A program made the translations under genes and the position numbers. Below, one piece after another: positions 1-12,313 of a stretch of DNA of 64,000 bases. How positions within the stretch are numbered: position 1 is the first letter of the stretch; each line of letters opens with the position of its first letter. The notes beneath the pieces are model-generated. The model was not told the origin of the DNA, ran no database searches, and saw nothing but the letters and a program-made list of their open reading frames with translations. This stretch comes from Synchiropus splendidus (Eukaryota; Chordata; Actinopteri; Syngnathiformes; Callionymidae), in contig NC_071334.1 in the NCBI RefSeq assembly GCF_027744825.2, positions 68,050,937 to 68,114,936 of the forward strand, written 5' to 3'.

Positions 1-411
1 CTGAATCCAAGACTGTGCGGGCGCAACAGGGAGTTTCCAAGAGCAGACTGTTGTTTGTGTTGCCATTTTTTTCTTTTTGCTTGTTAGATCACAAAGTTGA
101 ATTCTCTCTCGCACGTTTATAAACAGGCAAACCATGTAGGTTGGATTTACTTGAGTCTCTTCCTTTGATATCAGAAGAATAAAATGGGCTTCACTCTCTT
201 GGTTGAGCAACCCTCAACAGGACTAAACCCTAGGCCCTAAATAGGCATCTCACCGCCAGCAGATTATTTGTGGTGGTCCCTGAACTGCTACTCCTGAACC
301 CCTTATTGCCGATATCATTTGATATCCCAGTCGATGACTCCTCAACAGCTTCTCCGATGAAAAACAAAAATAGAAAACAGTGCAGAAGACTTGAACACCA
401 TCTGAAAGACG

Positions 412-1245
412 CAGGCTTTTAGCTAGAATTTTGAAACAGGGTGTCCAAAGCCCCGCCCACTGGCCATAACCCACACCCCCAGTCCATTCCCCACACAAGA
501 CACACAAGAACAACGACTGACTTAACAACATGCTTTGTAAAAAAGAAGCTGTAAATATCTATTTGAGCAAAAATGAGTTCATAAACAACAAATAAAGATC
601 TGAGTCAAATAACAAATGTTTAGTAGCTGGTGCTACGATAACCATCAGATGCAGGGGTCTCCTGGGCAGCTGTTACCTGGCTGACCCTGACTAATAAAAC
701 ATACTTGGATAATGACTTTTTCCATTAGTACGGGATATCGTGTCTACAGTTTTGCTCATCTTCTTTCATATATTTCTGCAAGGTATTTTTTTCTAAACTT
801 TAAACATCCATTCATTAGACATAATAAGGTTTAAATAAAACCACGTGAATTTTGATCCCTGTTTAAATTATTTTGCTCACATTCGCCAAGTACCGTGTGA
901 TCCTTCACTCCTCAGAGCAGCTCGCTGCACTGCACTGGGGAGTGGGTGTATGGGGGAAGCGGGTTTCGTGCCGAAAGAAATGTCAAAGTACTCCTCCAAT
1001 AAAAAAGATAGTCAGAGAGTCAGTTTTGTAAACAGTTGTTTAAAGTGCGGTCCTTATCTGCGGTTTCCTCCTATCATCACATCTTGCGATATGTGGACAA
1101 CCGCGAGATTATGCTGGTAAACAAACATGGCAACCGCAATGGCCAAGATATGGCTGCAAAAGGGTTGCAAATTTCGTTCATATTAGTTACTGGGTTGAAA
1201 CACCCTACAAGTAGGGCATTATACAGGCACTAATGATCAGACATT
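412..1245 (-). mobile_element. Degenerate hAT-derived repeat, copy A
   Basis: This stretch matches, in reverse complement, the repeat at about 5868-6810. Shared blocks include the TAGCTA-containing end near 412-425, the AAACAAACATGGC-like block near 1120 and the end reading ATTATACAGGCACTAAT near 1220-1234. An internal block around 640-700 also matches, in reverse, the body of the hAT transposase relic at about 10255-10340, which ties the family to hAT elements. No coding capacity survives. Boundaries are approximate because I aligned by eye. The family assignment is an inference from the shared internal block. Confidence 0.5.
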
Positions 1246-3176
1246 TAGGGCTGTGAATAGAGGAGGGCTTCCATTTTTTTTATGTCATGGGCTCATCCAG
1301 ACGCACCCCGAGCTGAGTTGTTGAGGTTGTTGCACCAAATTATCTCCGATCCCTTAAAGTAATCATTTCATGGTTTGTGTTAAGCAACACGTTTGTTCAC
1401 ATTACACTTCAAACATGGACATAGTATTTCAGTCTTGATACAAGGGTCCGATTTTCATGTGAACTGGAAACATTTTCGTCAAATATTGACTTGTTTGATG
1501 AAATTCAGCGAGATTGTTTCTCTGGAGCATTTTCGATGTCCTGAGGATTTTAAAAAACAGGAGTCAATTTGTTTCACCGACATAAAATAAATAACAAAGA
1601 AACACAAAAAGGTGTATACTAAGCAAGGTTGAAGTGAATGCTTTTATGCATGTTTTTTATTGTCAGCTAGGAATCTCAATATTGTCTGTTTGGGCTTTAC
1701 TGTCGCGTGTGTGTTTATTTTGTGAAGCTGCAGTTTGCTGCTTATTCCCCCGCCTGTCTGTCTGCCACGCAACTGAATGCCACACCATTTCCCATACCTC
1801 ATTCAGACACTACAAATAGAACCAGCGGTCTCCAGGGGCTCGGCTCACTGAGACTGGAGACGAGAAGAGGAAGGTAGGGAAGGAGGAGGAGTGGCTTAAC
1901 CCGGGAGAGAGACGGAGAGGGTTAACATCTTCAAAATCCACACTCCAATTTGTCAACGTTAAAGAAGAACTGAGAGGAAACCGGAGTCCCAGGACGTAAC
2001 AAAGAAGGGGAAGAAAAAGTAATCAAGGAATTGAAATAGATGGGGGGGGAAGCCATTGGTTTAACCTTACAGATGGATAGGCCATCAGAGTTAAGTAGCG
2101 GCAGGATCGATAAGCTGGAGAGTGAGGAGGGAAGGCTGGAGATGCTGTGTGGGCACTGAGAAAGAGGCAGGGTGGCCAACAGAATCATCATATGCAAATC
2201 TCACTCCAGATTATTTTACTTTCAATCAGCTTCAGGCGCCACTCGGCTTAGGGTACAAACACACAAAGAAGGAAAGCCAGGTCCAGGCTGTAATAACATT
2301 CTCAAGGTCACGTGAATGACTGAACACTGGTGCCACCATGTTTCCCCCTTCAGCTGTTCATTAGGCATAACTGGACGTGCGCTGGTCGATACCGGTCCCC
2401 GATGACCAAGTGTGAAGTCAGAGACAAAGGGAAAGCAAAAAGTGACGGGTGATAAAGGAAGCCAACAATAGAATGGTTGGAGGAGAGGACAGAGGTTTGC
2501 TCCGAGGGTGGAGGAAGAAGAGAGCGGATAACAACGACGGCCAACAGGCAGAATGTGTGACAATGTTTTTGAGGACACAGACGTCTATTATAAGATCCAT
2601 CCTTTTGGGAACCTGAATAGGGGCTCAATTAAATGCCTTCACCAGACATGGAAAGTGACTTCTGACATCCTGACATTTTCATCAGTTTATTCAGGCACGT
2701 GAAAGTGCATCATTTATGTGTGTGTACACACCAACAACTACATGTGTTGCCAGACATTTGGTTTAGATGAAAATTGCTTTTCAAAGCAGCGTAGATTCTC
2801 ACACTGAAAAAGCATTTTAAAAAATTGTAACCAGCAAAACTCATGTTTGAATGACATCCATCGCAACACAACAGAAAAAAAAGCTGCCCTGATTCCCCAA
2901 AGATGTTGCATCCCCTGCTCAATGTTGACTTGAATGCAAATCTTTTGAATAAAGCATGCATTTGCCGTTAGGTGTGAACGTACGGTTATTGAGTGCACTG
3001 TCTAACAGGGGGCAGTGCCACGCCTCAATGACTAAGGCCACACACATGCACACACTCCACACAGAACGTTGAAGAAGCAACCACTTGATCAGTCATCAAC
3101 ATCACTAGTGATGCAACAGTAAAAAAAATCTTCACCAAAGTTCATTATGATCACATGTCGGCTGATGTGTGTGCAT
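1246..3176. other. Non-coding stretch, nothing supported
   Basis: I see no gene here. The open frames are short, have no recognisable domains and no neighbouring splice-linked frames. There is purine-rich sequence near 1855-2130 and AT-rich unique-looking sequence elsewhere. Confidence 0.5.
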
Positions 3177-3211
3177 GAGTGAGTGAGTGAGTGAGTGAGT
3201 GAGTGAGTGAG
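3177..3211. repeat. (GAGT)n microsatellite
   Basis: About nine perfect tandem copies of the tetranucleotide GAGT are visible, followed by imperfect copies. Confidence 0.95.
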
Positions 3212-3244
3212 AGAGCAAGTGAGTGAGATCAGCTTCTTGGAACT

Positions 3245-3345
3245 GGACGACTGGATCAGGAGGACGTGCTGCTTCCTGCTCTGCTTCCCGCTTGATCTGG
3301 TGTGATGAGTGGCAGTGCGGAAATGAGCATGTGCGAATTGAAGTT
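3245..3345 (-). repeat. Duplicated relic of the Ig gene 5' flank
   Basis: This stretch aligns with the sequence just upstream of the Ig receptor gene (about 4890-4985). Shared blocks are GGATCAGGAGGAC, the TGCT.CTTCCTG block and the TGTGA.GAG...GGAAATGA.CAT block. The order and orientation are the same. It reads as the 5' flank of a second, otherwise missing, tandem copy of the receptor gene. The identity is moderate, suggesting an old duplication. Confidence 0.55.
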
Positions 3346-3449
3346 CTTGATATAAATGACAAGTAACAAAGTGTTCATGTGTCTTCTTCCTCCAGGTGAG
3401 TGAGTAAATGAAGGAAACACAGAGTAGAGTGTCTCAGAAGCATGTTACA

Positions 3450-3455
3450 TTTATT
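3450..3455 (-). promoter_or_regulatory. Polyadenylation signal for the Ig receptor gene
   Basis: The plus strand reads TTTATT, which is AATAAA on the coding (minus) strand. It lies about 70 bases past the stop codon at 3524-3526, a normal distance for a short 3' UTR. Confidence 0.6.
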
Positions 3456-3523
3456 GAAGCCAAACAAGGGAGCACACTTTGATCATCAGTGAGGCCAAAG
3501 TTCATCAGTTATTTACATGCATC

Positions 3524-4816
3524 TCACAGAGTTTCTTGCTGCAAGTCTGACTCTGGGGACAGCTGAGACATCTCCAGCTCCTCCACAGCTGCAGGGATCT
3601 GCTCTCTCTGCCTGCTCCTCCAGACCACCACCGTCACAGCAACACACAGCATCATCACAATCGCAGCGCTGAGCAGCACAGACCTCACCAGATGGAGATC
3701 AACCTCTGGCTCTCTGAACATTAGCAGGGTCTCAGATCTGAACACACAGTGACCTCCCTTCATCACCACGCACCAGAACTCTCCGCTGTCCTGCAGAGAG
3801 ACGTTCCTGACAACCAGGCTCATGTTGGAGCGATACATGTTGTCCAGTTCTAGATACATCACACGTGACATTCGTCCCTGGGTTCTCTTGGACCTCATCA
3901 GCCAGCGAACCCCCACAGTCTGGTTCCAGTCACCACAGTCAAGAGTGACGTTTTCGCCTTCAGTGAAGAGCACCACAGCGGGAGGCTCGGAGACGGGACA
4001 CACACACAGGTAGTAATTCACACGACCTGAAACATTCAGCTCACAGACGTATCTACCCGATTCATCCAACGTCAGAGACGGAAACATCAGTGAGTGGTTG
4101 CGACTCACTCTATTATCCATCAGTGCATTCGTCATCGACCAAAAGTGTGTCTGGTTTCCCCTGTTGTCAGAACAGTTGAGCTCCAGTCTCTCCCCCACCG
4201 AACGGAGGACATAGTCTGACGGAACTTTCACATAGAAACGGATGTGTAGGTCACACATGTGCTGCTGCTTCTTCAGACAATAATAGGTCGTATCAACAGA
4301 AGGTCGGTGGATGGAGAGCAGAAGAGAGGGTCCGTTCATCACCAGCTGGTGTTCGTTCTCCGAAGGCGGTTCATCATCTATTGAAACAACGTTTTTTCTG
4401 GGGTTCAAATGGGCCCACTGAACACTCTGGTTTGGTCCCACGTTGTCACAAGTCAGCTTGGCTGTCTGTCCAGCATGCAGGTAGAGATAATGGCTTCTAA
4501 TCTTTCGAGTGCCACAGAAGAGAAGAGTGGAGTTCCTCTCGTGCGTCACGTTGCCCCAAGTCCAGCACTGCACCTGGTACTGACCCGAGTCAGACGCTAT
4601 CGGACTGGATATTTTATACGCATCTTGTTTTATGATGGAGTCTGAAGAGTTCCACAGAAGCATCTTCTCCCCACTGGCCCATCTTGAGACCAAGCAGAAG
4701 TCAGCGGTTTGGTCCAGGAGGAGGTCAACAGTCAGCCCCGGTCCGAAGATGAGATCAGCGTGGATGCTGGTGATGAGAGTAACAAGCAGCAGCAGGACCT
4801 CTGCAGCCACAGCCAT
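3524..4816 (-). CDS. Single-exon four-Ig-domain type I membrane receptor
   Basis: A 430-residue uninterrupted frame. Residues 1-20 form a signal peptide with a leucine-rich core (LLLLVTLITSIHA). Four Ig-like modules follow, at roughly 21-105, 106-195, 196-270 and 271-375, each with a pair of cysteines; the last three show the DxxxYxC-like second-cysteine context (TYYCL, GRYVC, GEFWC). Several N-glycosylation sequons (NSS, NVT, NQS, NHS, NMS) are present. A hydrophobic segment near 380-400 (VLLSAAIVMMLCVAVTVVVW) is followed by a basic stop-transfer and a tail of about 30 residues with no tyrosine, so no ITIM or ITAM. The start has a signal peptide immediately after it and AATAAA follows the stop. 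Ig receptors normally have one exon per domain, so the absence of introns is odd: it is a retrogene or a fish-specific intronless family. Role in immune recognition or adhesion is inference from architecture only. Confidence 0.8.
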   Translation of the reverse strand: MAVAAEVLLLLVTLITSIHADLIFGPGLTVDLLLDQTADFCLVSRWASGEKMLLWNSSDSIIKQDAYKISSPIASDSGQYQVQCWTWGNVTHERNSTLLFCGTRKIRSHYLYLHAGQTAKLTCDNVGPNQSVQWAHLNPRKNVVSIDDEPPSENEHQLVMNGPSLLLSIHRPSVDTTYYCLKKQQHMCDLHIRFYVKVPSDYVLRSVGERLELNCSDNRGNQTHFWSMTNALMDNRVSRNHSLMFPSLTLDESGRYVCELNVSGRVNYYLCVCPVSEPPAVVLFTEGENVTLDCGDWNQTVGVRWLMRSKRTQGRMSRVMYLELDNMYRSNMSLVVRNVSLQDSGEFWCVVMKGGHCVFRSETLLMFREPEVDLHLVRSVLLSAAIVMMLCVAVTVVVWRSRQREQIPAAVEELEMSQLSPESDLQQETL

Positions 4817-5094
4817 GTTGTCGTCTGTGTGTGACTCAGCTCTGGCTGCTGCTTCATGACCTCAATCTCAGCACCATCAGCAGCTCAGTAGAACTGAAGA
4901 TTGGATCAGGAGGACTCTGCATGCTACTTCCTGTTGGCTTTATCAGGTGTGAAGAGCAGAGGAGTGGAAATGAACATCAGCTCACACAACACATGAGAAT
5001 GACAACAGTCAAAGCCATCGAGAACATGTGTCACATCACATTCAAAAACATACTACAAGGCTGACTGCCTGATTGTGGTTCTTTATATTGTTAA

Positions 5095-5310
5095 CTTTGT
5101 CGCCCATTTTCCTATTTAGTCTTAGTCTTGTGCCAAAGTTAATTCTTAGTCCAGGTCACATTTCGTCATTCACATGTCATTTTTGTTAGTCATGTTTTAG
5201 TCGACTAAAATTCACAACAACTCTTTGGTGTAGAAAAGTCAATGTATTTTAGTCACGTTTTAGTCACAACATTGTTTTGACTTTGATCGAATTGGTGACA
5301 ATAAAAAAGC
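5095..5310. repeat. TAGTCGACTAAAA-type interspersed repeat
   Basis: The stretch is built from repeated TTAGTC / TTTTAGTCA motifs around a TTTTAGTCGACTAAAA palindrome. Related TGACTAAAA motifs recur in opposite orientation at about 47180-47215. This composition is typical of dispersed fish repeats. No coding capacity. Confidence 0.45.
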
Positions 5311-5867
5311 TAGTTTTAAATTCGGAGAAGTAAATCTCTCTTCAGTCTGCAGCTGTCTTTACCCGGTCCCTCTCTCCATTTGTCCGGCAGGATGTGCAAT
5401 TGGTTATTTTCACCACGATGCCTTGTGTGTTTTCCGCTTGTTTTCATTTACATTGCGATGTTGATTTGAATGGAAAATAAATTCAGGCCCAGTGCATGCT
5501 CATGCGTGCTCTCAACATCTCCATGACAAAAGCCCCAGTATGTGCAGAATAACACCACACTCATATAAAAACTAGATTTTTCATTGAACTAAATGGAAAA
5601 GGAAAGACAGGTCTCATTCGATTGGAGATTTTCCCAGAGTAGGGGGGAGTTTTCCCTCACCATCAGTCGAGGAGTCTTCCTTTTAAGGGGGGCCCTGCTC
5701 CCATTGACGGAGTCACCCCCATACGATGAGGAAAAAATCCTGGGGAGAAGAGCCCTGTAGAGAGTTTTGTGTAAAAACAAACACACTGCAGTGTGTCTGA
5801 TACAGGCTTTTAGCTAGAGGGCATCTTGAGAAGCCCGGTTTCCTCGGCAGGACGCCCTAAATGTATT

Positions 5868-6810
5868 ATTAGTGCCTGTATAATGCTCCGCTCACAGTGT
5901 CATCTCACTGGTTTACATTAAATTTTGTTTCCACACGGTAATTTCGCCAAATATGATCCAAATTCGCAGATTCTCAAACCTTTCGAAACCGTATTTTAGC
6001 CATTGCCGTCGCCATATTTGTTTACCGCCATAATCTCGCAGTGATCCACATGTCGCGAGTCGCGACACTCGTGGCATAGAAGCGAGCTGCTATTGATGGG
6101 ATGTCTGACGCTGATGACAGGAGGAAAGCGCAGATAAGTTCCAAACTTTAGACAATCGTTCACAAAACTAACTCATTGCTTTCTAATCGGAGGAACATTT
6201 GGCACTCCCTGCCTCGCCCGCATCGCAGCGGCAAGCGGACCAACACAAAGCCTTTTCAGAATGAGAGCAAAATAGGGATCAAAATTCGAGTAGTTCTATG
6301 TTTTTAATCAAGCGACAAGGCTTTATATATGTATTGTTTGAATGAATCAATGCATGTTGTGGTTGTGAAAGTTTAGAAAACCATCACAGCTGATACAACT
6401 GCTTATCTTGCATAAATATATGAAAAAAGATGGAGACACAAGGCTGTACACATGATGGCTTGGAGTAAGGGAAAGAATCATGATAAAAATGTTTTTTATT
6501 ATTATTATATTTTTAATTAATCTGGGTCAGCCAAGTTAAACAATTGCCCAGGGGACTCGTGCATCTGGAAGTGTGCTACTGAGTTCATGTCTGTTAATGT
6601 TTATTTGACTCAGATGCTTGTTTATTTGTCATGTTGTTTTGGTACAAATAGATGTTTATAGCTTTGTTTTTTATAAAGCAAGTTGTTGGTTGTCAGTCGT
6701 GGACATGGTGTGTCGGGAGAGGTTGGGGTTTGGGGTGTGGTTATGGCTTGGGGGCGGGACTTTGGATGCCCTGTTTAAAATCCTAGCTAAAAGCCTGGTC
6801 TGATATCATT
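5868..6810 (+). mobile_element. Degenerate hAT-derived repeat, copy B
   Basis: Inverted counterpart of the copy at about 412-1245. It begins at ATTAGTGCCTGTATAATGC (about 5872) and runs to TAGCTAAAAGCCTG near 6800. The block at 6520-6590 (CTGGGTCAG.CAAG ... GCATCTG.AAGTG) matches 10258-10340 inside the recognisable hAT transposase relic, in the same orientation. Coding capacity is lost. Copies A and B bracket the Ig receptor gene. Confidence 0.5.
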
Positions 6811-6821
6811 TAAGAAGAGTA

Positions 6822-6840
6822 GTAGTAGTAGTAGTAGTTT
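6822..6840. repeat. (AGT)n microsatellite
   Basis: About six tandem AGT/GTA triplets lie between hAT copy B and the LINE fragment. Confidence 0.85.
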
Positions 6841-6845
6841 GGGTA

Positions 6846-7270
6846 GTGACCGAAAGGATGAGATCGCGGATACAAGCGGGTGAGATGAGTTTCCTCCGCA
6901 GGGTGGCTGGGCGCACCCTTAGAGATAGGGTGAGGAGTTGGGTCATCTGGGAGGAGCTCGGGGTGGAGCCGCTGCTCCTCCACATCGAGAGGAACCAGCT
7001 GAGGTGGCTCGGGCATCTGATCCGGATGCCCCCTGGACGCCTCCCTGGGGAGGTGTTCCGGGCATGTCCTACCGGGAGGAGACCCCGGGGAAGACCCAGG
7101 ACTCGCTGGACAGATTATGTCTCCGGTCTGGCCTGGGAACGCCTCGGGATCCCCCGGGAAGAGCTGGAGGAGGTTTGTGCGGACCGGGAAGTTTGAGCTT
7201 CCCTGCTCCGAATGCTGCCTCCGCGACCCCACCCCGGATAAGCGGCAGAAGAAGGTGAAGGTGAAGGTGA
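6846..7270 (+). mobile_element. 5'-truncated non-LTR retrotransposon, ORF2 C-terminus
   Basis: An open frame of 116 residues carries the RT C-terminal signature common to fish LINEs: a WLGHLIRMPPGRLPGEVFRA block followed by RRPRGRPRTRW and a WERLGIPREELEE block. The usual extension past this point is cut short by a stop at about 7194, although sequence recognisable as the normal tail continues in another frame. The element ends in a short AAGGTG-type tandem (about 7245-7270), as LINE 3' ends often do. Only the 3' end is present, the expected product of incomplete reverse transcription. Confidence 0.8.
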
Positions 7271-7279
7271 GGTAGTGTA

Positions 7280-9180
7280 TCCACAGGATCGGTCCCCTTT
7301 CCTTCGTCTTTTCTTCTCACGGGGTTGATTTTTAACCATTTTGACACCCCACTACTGTTTCACTTTTCACCCCGTTACACCTAATTTCCATGTCAGGTGA
7401 CAGAGCAGCAAATAAGAGGCAAGGTTTCGTGTAATGGGCCGCATGAATTAGAGGAAATCTGTCACAGTGCCCATTAGCAGGACACTGATGCGCTGACCCA
7501 GCTCCAGCACTGTCGGCTCTGCAGTATCCTGACAGCCAATGAAGGTGAGTGGTCCTTCCATCGTTGCGATTGATTCTCTTCCATATTATTAGAAAGAGAA
7601 AAATCTCACGATGAGTGGAAACAATGAGCTGCTTCACTTCAGCTGGAACGAGACAAGGAAGTGAGCAGGGAGTGATTTATTCCCCCAGATCACTGTGTGC
7701 GTGTGCCGTAAGAGTGTGTGTTGGCAGAGCGACTACACTTCATACATGAGCCAGGATTTCTAATTGGGGGAGTGTTGGTGTGGCCTTGTGACACGCGTGA
7801 CAAGCAGAAGGTGAGTAAAGCAGAGATGGAAGTCCGAGTCCGAGTGTCTCAGCTGGCGTGTCAGCAGAGGTCCTACTGGTGAGTGGACGTGCGGAGATGC
7901 AACAACAGAGAAATCAGAGTGTGACATGAAATATTCAGCCGGGCTTCACAGGAGACTGTCCAGAAATAGGTCAGCTCAATGTGGCTGCCTCTCATCGCCA
8001 CAAACACACAACAATTCACACACTGACAGTCAAGCTGCTCTTCAACACACATCAAACACAGCAGCTGCTACAAACACACAAATCATGGCCCCACCAGCAG
8101 CAAAGCGGCTCATGAATCGGAAGCATCACGCAGGTCCAGACGCCTCTCACAAGGAGACGACAATGAAGGAGCCCTGAAGTGAATCGTTGTTATGGTCCCT
8201 GTGTGTAATCGGTAGCAGTCAGTTAGATCCCAGAGCCACACAGGTAGTAAATACAGCTACCTCAATTAAAAGGACTCATGAACTCCATCTCCCATGACAC
8301 TACTCTCTCATGAAAGAATGGATCTGCCCTAACGCCAAGACCTCTCCTGGGTGCGACAGCAAGGCCGAAATCTATCCCTGTTAAGAGGATAATAATACCA
8401 AAACGAGAACAATGATGGGAAGAGAGCCATTCGTCTCCATTTTCCTCCCTTTATGCTGAAAAATGAATTAGTCAGGCGGTCAGCCATGAACACCCTGGAG
8501 TGCTGGAGTGGAGTATTCCAGCAGGGAGGAGGTCTCCCAGCAGCATCAACGATCTCAACAGTGATCAGAGCACAGCCTTTGAGTCCAGGGGTGAACTTTA
8601 GCCTCTATTCTGTGCAAATAATTCCAGCACCGGTCATTAATACGCCGTGAAATCCACTCTCATCTATGACTGCACCGTAAAGTTAACAGCCCCATTAATG
8701 TTCAGCAATGACTAATGGTGCATTTAAATGTGAACGCGTTCAGATTCCAGTGTGTCTGCTACATGTAAATGAGTCACAACAGCAGTGATAGCTGCTTGCT
8801 GGAGATGTTGCGAAAAACCAATGATTATTTGGAAGTGGGTGAATGCAAAAGAACAATCGCTCGCGCTCAACCTGAGACAAGGGTGATAAAATCAAGCGCT
8901 CCTTGTCATTCATCACACTGGAGAGACGCAGGAGGTGCACTCAAATATGGAAGTTCATTATCAAAGGAGTGACGTCCTCTATCATGAGCTCATGGAAATG
9001 ACAAAAAAGCAAAAATCACAGCTTACAACCACAGAAAAACCTTCCCCGCCAAGTGCCTGCTCAGCTCAAAATGTCTCCTGTCTCCACTGTTCTCTAAGGC
9101 CAGACCATACAGACTGGAGTTTCTAGGGAGAAACCTTTAACCTACATGCTGAAGGTTAAATAGAACTGGTACATTTTCAC
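7280..9180. other. Non-coding stretch, nothing supported
   Basis: No frame with a recognisable domain and no splice-consistent exon chain. If tmem47 extends leftward, this could be part of its first intron, but I could not find its later exons here. Confidence 0.4.
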
Positions 9181-9189
9181 ACATTGCTC

Positions 9190-9312
9190 AATAAAGTTTG
9201 CAAGTACAATGACAGCAAGATCTTCAATTGTTGAATAATTTGTTCATCGTGATCATGATATGAATCAAAATAATCGTGATTATCATGTTGACCATAATTG
9301 TCCAGCCTTACT
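9190..9312 (-). mobile_element. hAT element terminal fragment, inverted
   Basis: The AATCGTGATTATCATG...CATAATTGTCCAGCC block resembles the AT-rich subterminal region and end of fish ZBED-type hAT elements. It is in opposite orientation to the transposase relic that starts about 150 bases to the right. Assignment rests on general resemblance only. Confidence 0.35.
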
Positions 9313-9464
9313 TTGGACACTTGACCTGCAGCATCTGCTAACAGCAGAGACACAGATGTCAACTCGTTGACTCATGAACCCATCAGAGGCTTTTACCTGG
9401 GGCGGGGGGGTAAAAGCCGGACGAAAACATGAAAAAATAGACGCCCACCTGCATTCACAGCAGG

Positions 9465-10500
9465 ACTGCACAATAAATTGTTTAGAAAAAAATTGCGATT
9501 TCGATTCACCCTTGTAATTTTCTATTAGTCTTGATTCACATTTCATTTACAAATCGATTGCATTTGCATCAAATTTGCTTCGTGAGTTTTACGCTCCCAA
9601 GCCCTCACCTTCAGCCATTGACAAAGCCTTGTAGTCACGTATTTCACCCGTGACGTGAACACGGTAGTGATCGGATAACTTGGGGACAGGCAAGAAACTG
9701 TAGGAATATGGATGACAAACCTAGAACTAGTTAGAGAATCAGCCCACCAATCATTGTCAGAACGAATTTGTTCCGGCAAAAGGCTCGTATTCGGTTGTGT
9801 AGCTGTGTTTTGGATTCAAACCAGACTCCAGCCGGAGTTATGTGGTTATGGAGGCAATTGCTTTCCATATAGCAAAAGACATGGTTCCAATAAACACTGT
9901 CGAACTTGACAGATTTCGAAAGATGATTCATGCATTGGACAAACGCTACTCAATACCCTCCAGCAACTATTTTTCACAAGGTGCACTGCCAGATATGTAT
10001 AAGAAGGTGCGCGTTAAAGTCAAGGCAGAAGTGCAGGACGTGGATTATTTTGCCACAATGACTGATTTATGGTCCAGCCAAAACATGGATCCGTACATCA
10101 GCCTGACTGTCCACTTCAAAGAGGCGGACTTACCATGACGAGGAAGTGCCTACAGACTGTTTATTTCCCTGATGATCATGAAGGGGAGAACTTGGAGCAG
10201 GGACTGAGGGATGCCCTTACATCATGGAGGTTGAATTTCATTTTATTTTTATTTTTAAATCTGGGTCAGGCAAGCAACACGAGGAGACCCAGGAGACCCC
10301 TGCATCTGAAAGTGTTGTGGCAGCAGCTACTGAGCTCATCTGTTCACGATTATTTGACTTTGTCAAGCGACAAATTGACTTGTTGATGGTGATCAGGAAG
10401 AGCAGTTTTGTGGGCAGGGATTTGCACGTTTTTTTTTCCATACTGAGCTTTAAAAAGATGGGGAAAACGCAATGTAACAACGTAACCTGACAATTGAGTT
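9465..10500 (+). mobile_element. Broken hAT transposon with transposase relic
   Basis: The frame at 9842-10138 encodes 98 residues typical of the central part of ZBED-like hAT transposases: a DRFRKMI block, PSSNYFS, VDYFATMTDLWSS and YISLTVHF. A frameshift follows near 10135; the next transposase segment (CLQTVYFPDDHEGENL) continues in another frame at about 10147-10200. Stops interrupt the region upstream of 9842, where the BED finger would be expected. The left end resembles a hAT end (GGACTGCACAATAAATTG, about 9463). It is clearly inactive: frameshifted and missing the hAT dimerisation region. Confidence 0.7.
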
Positions 10501-11530
10501 TACTATATTAAGTGACTGTAGAAGCAGAGGTTCATGAATATCAGCTACAAAAACGTCTTTTATTGTGATATTCAGCTTATTCCTCCTTAACAGGATTCCG
10601 GAAGATTCATCTCCAGGATTCTGGAAGATTCATGGTCCCACACAACTTCAAACATGTAACTGAGGAGGACAATTTCTCTACTCTCCTTTCGTCTTCCAGC
10701 CAGTTGCCACCTCTTTGATCGAGAACAATGCTGTCGGCAAAATAATACAATTGGTCTCCAAATGCTCGACTTCTTAGAAGAAGCAAGGATCACCATTAAA
10801 GTGCCTCTGGAAGGTTATTTTAGTCTACAGACCTATTCATATTTCCTCACATAACACCCTAAATTCCCTCTTTAATGATCATTCTGACATATTTATCAAC
10901 TCTTAAACAGCAACCTGTCAGTTTTTCACTCGTCAGAGCTTTGGATTTTACTCACAAATAGAAGGTTTGTGAATCTGTAAAATGGATGTTAAAGGCAGCG
11001 GGGTGGGCAGCTACATGCAGCGGTATTTCAAGTGCTTTAGTATCACAGGGGCCCCCGACACCAGTGCTCCCTCGCAGTAATGTAGTGCAATGTGCTCCGC
11101 TTTAGTCTTTAATGTGGCCAAAGTCTGTCACTTTGCCAACCCCCCAGTTCTCAGAATGTGACTGGAAACTTCTGGCTGATCTGAGCTGCCACTGGATCAT
11201 CGACTGTTTAATCAAACTCCTCATGAGGAGGAGCAGAGAAGAAGATTGAACTTCTACCAACCATGTGCTACAACCACACCCTGACAAAGGAAATTAAAAA
11301 CCCAAACAACTTGATGGTTTTCAAGAAAAATATACTATAAAGATCCGTAGGAAATGACTGTTAGCAACACACAGAGGGCAAATTGAAAAACACGCATATG
11401 AAAATACTAATACACACTCACACACATACACACACACAACAAAACTGACTGACTAAAGGACAATTACGGAGCCATGTGATATCAGTTACACAAATGTCAT
11501 ATAATTTCATTTACATTGCACTAGAGGAGA
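10501..11530. other. Non-coding stretch, nothing supported
   Basis: No frame with a recognisable domain. A short CA-rich microsatellite lies at about 11405-11440. Confidence 0.4.
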
Positions 11531-11573
11531 TGAAAACAAACACTGATTAATTATATTATATTATATATAATAT

Positions 11574-11625
<52 letters not shown>

Positions 11626-11667
11626 ATATTATATATAATATAATATAATTAATCAGTGTTTGTTTTC

Positions 11668-11668
<1 letters not shown>
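11531..11668. repeat. Near-perfect palindrome with (TA)n centre
   Basis: The left arm, from TGAAAACAAACACTGATT at 11531 to about 11578, is the exact reverse complement of the right arm ending AATCAGTGTTTGTTTTCA at 11668. The arms are about 48 bases, separated by a (TA)n / (CA)n core. Such a structure can extrude as a cruciform. Confidence 0.9.
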
Positions 11669-12313
<645 letters not shown>

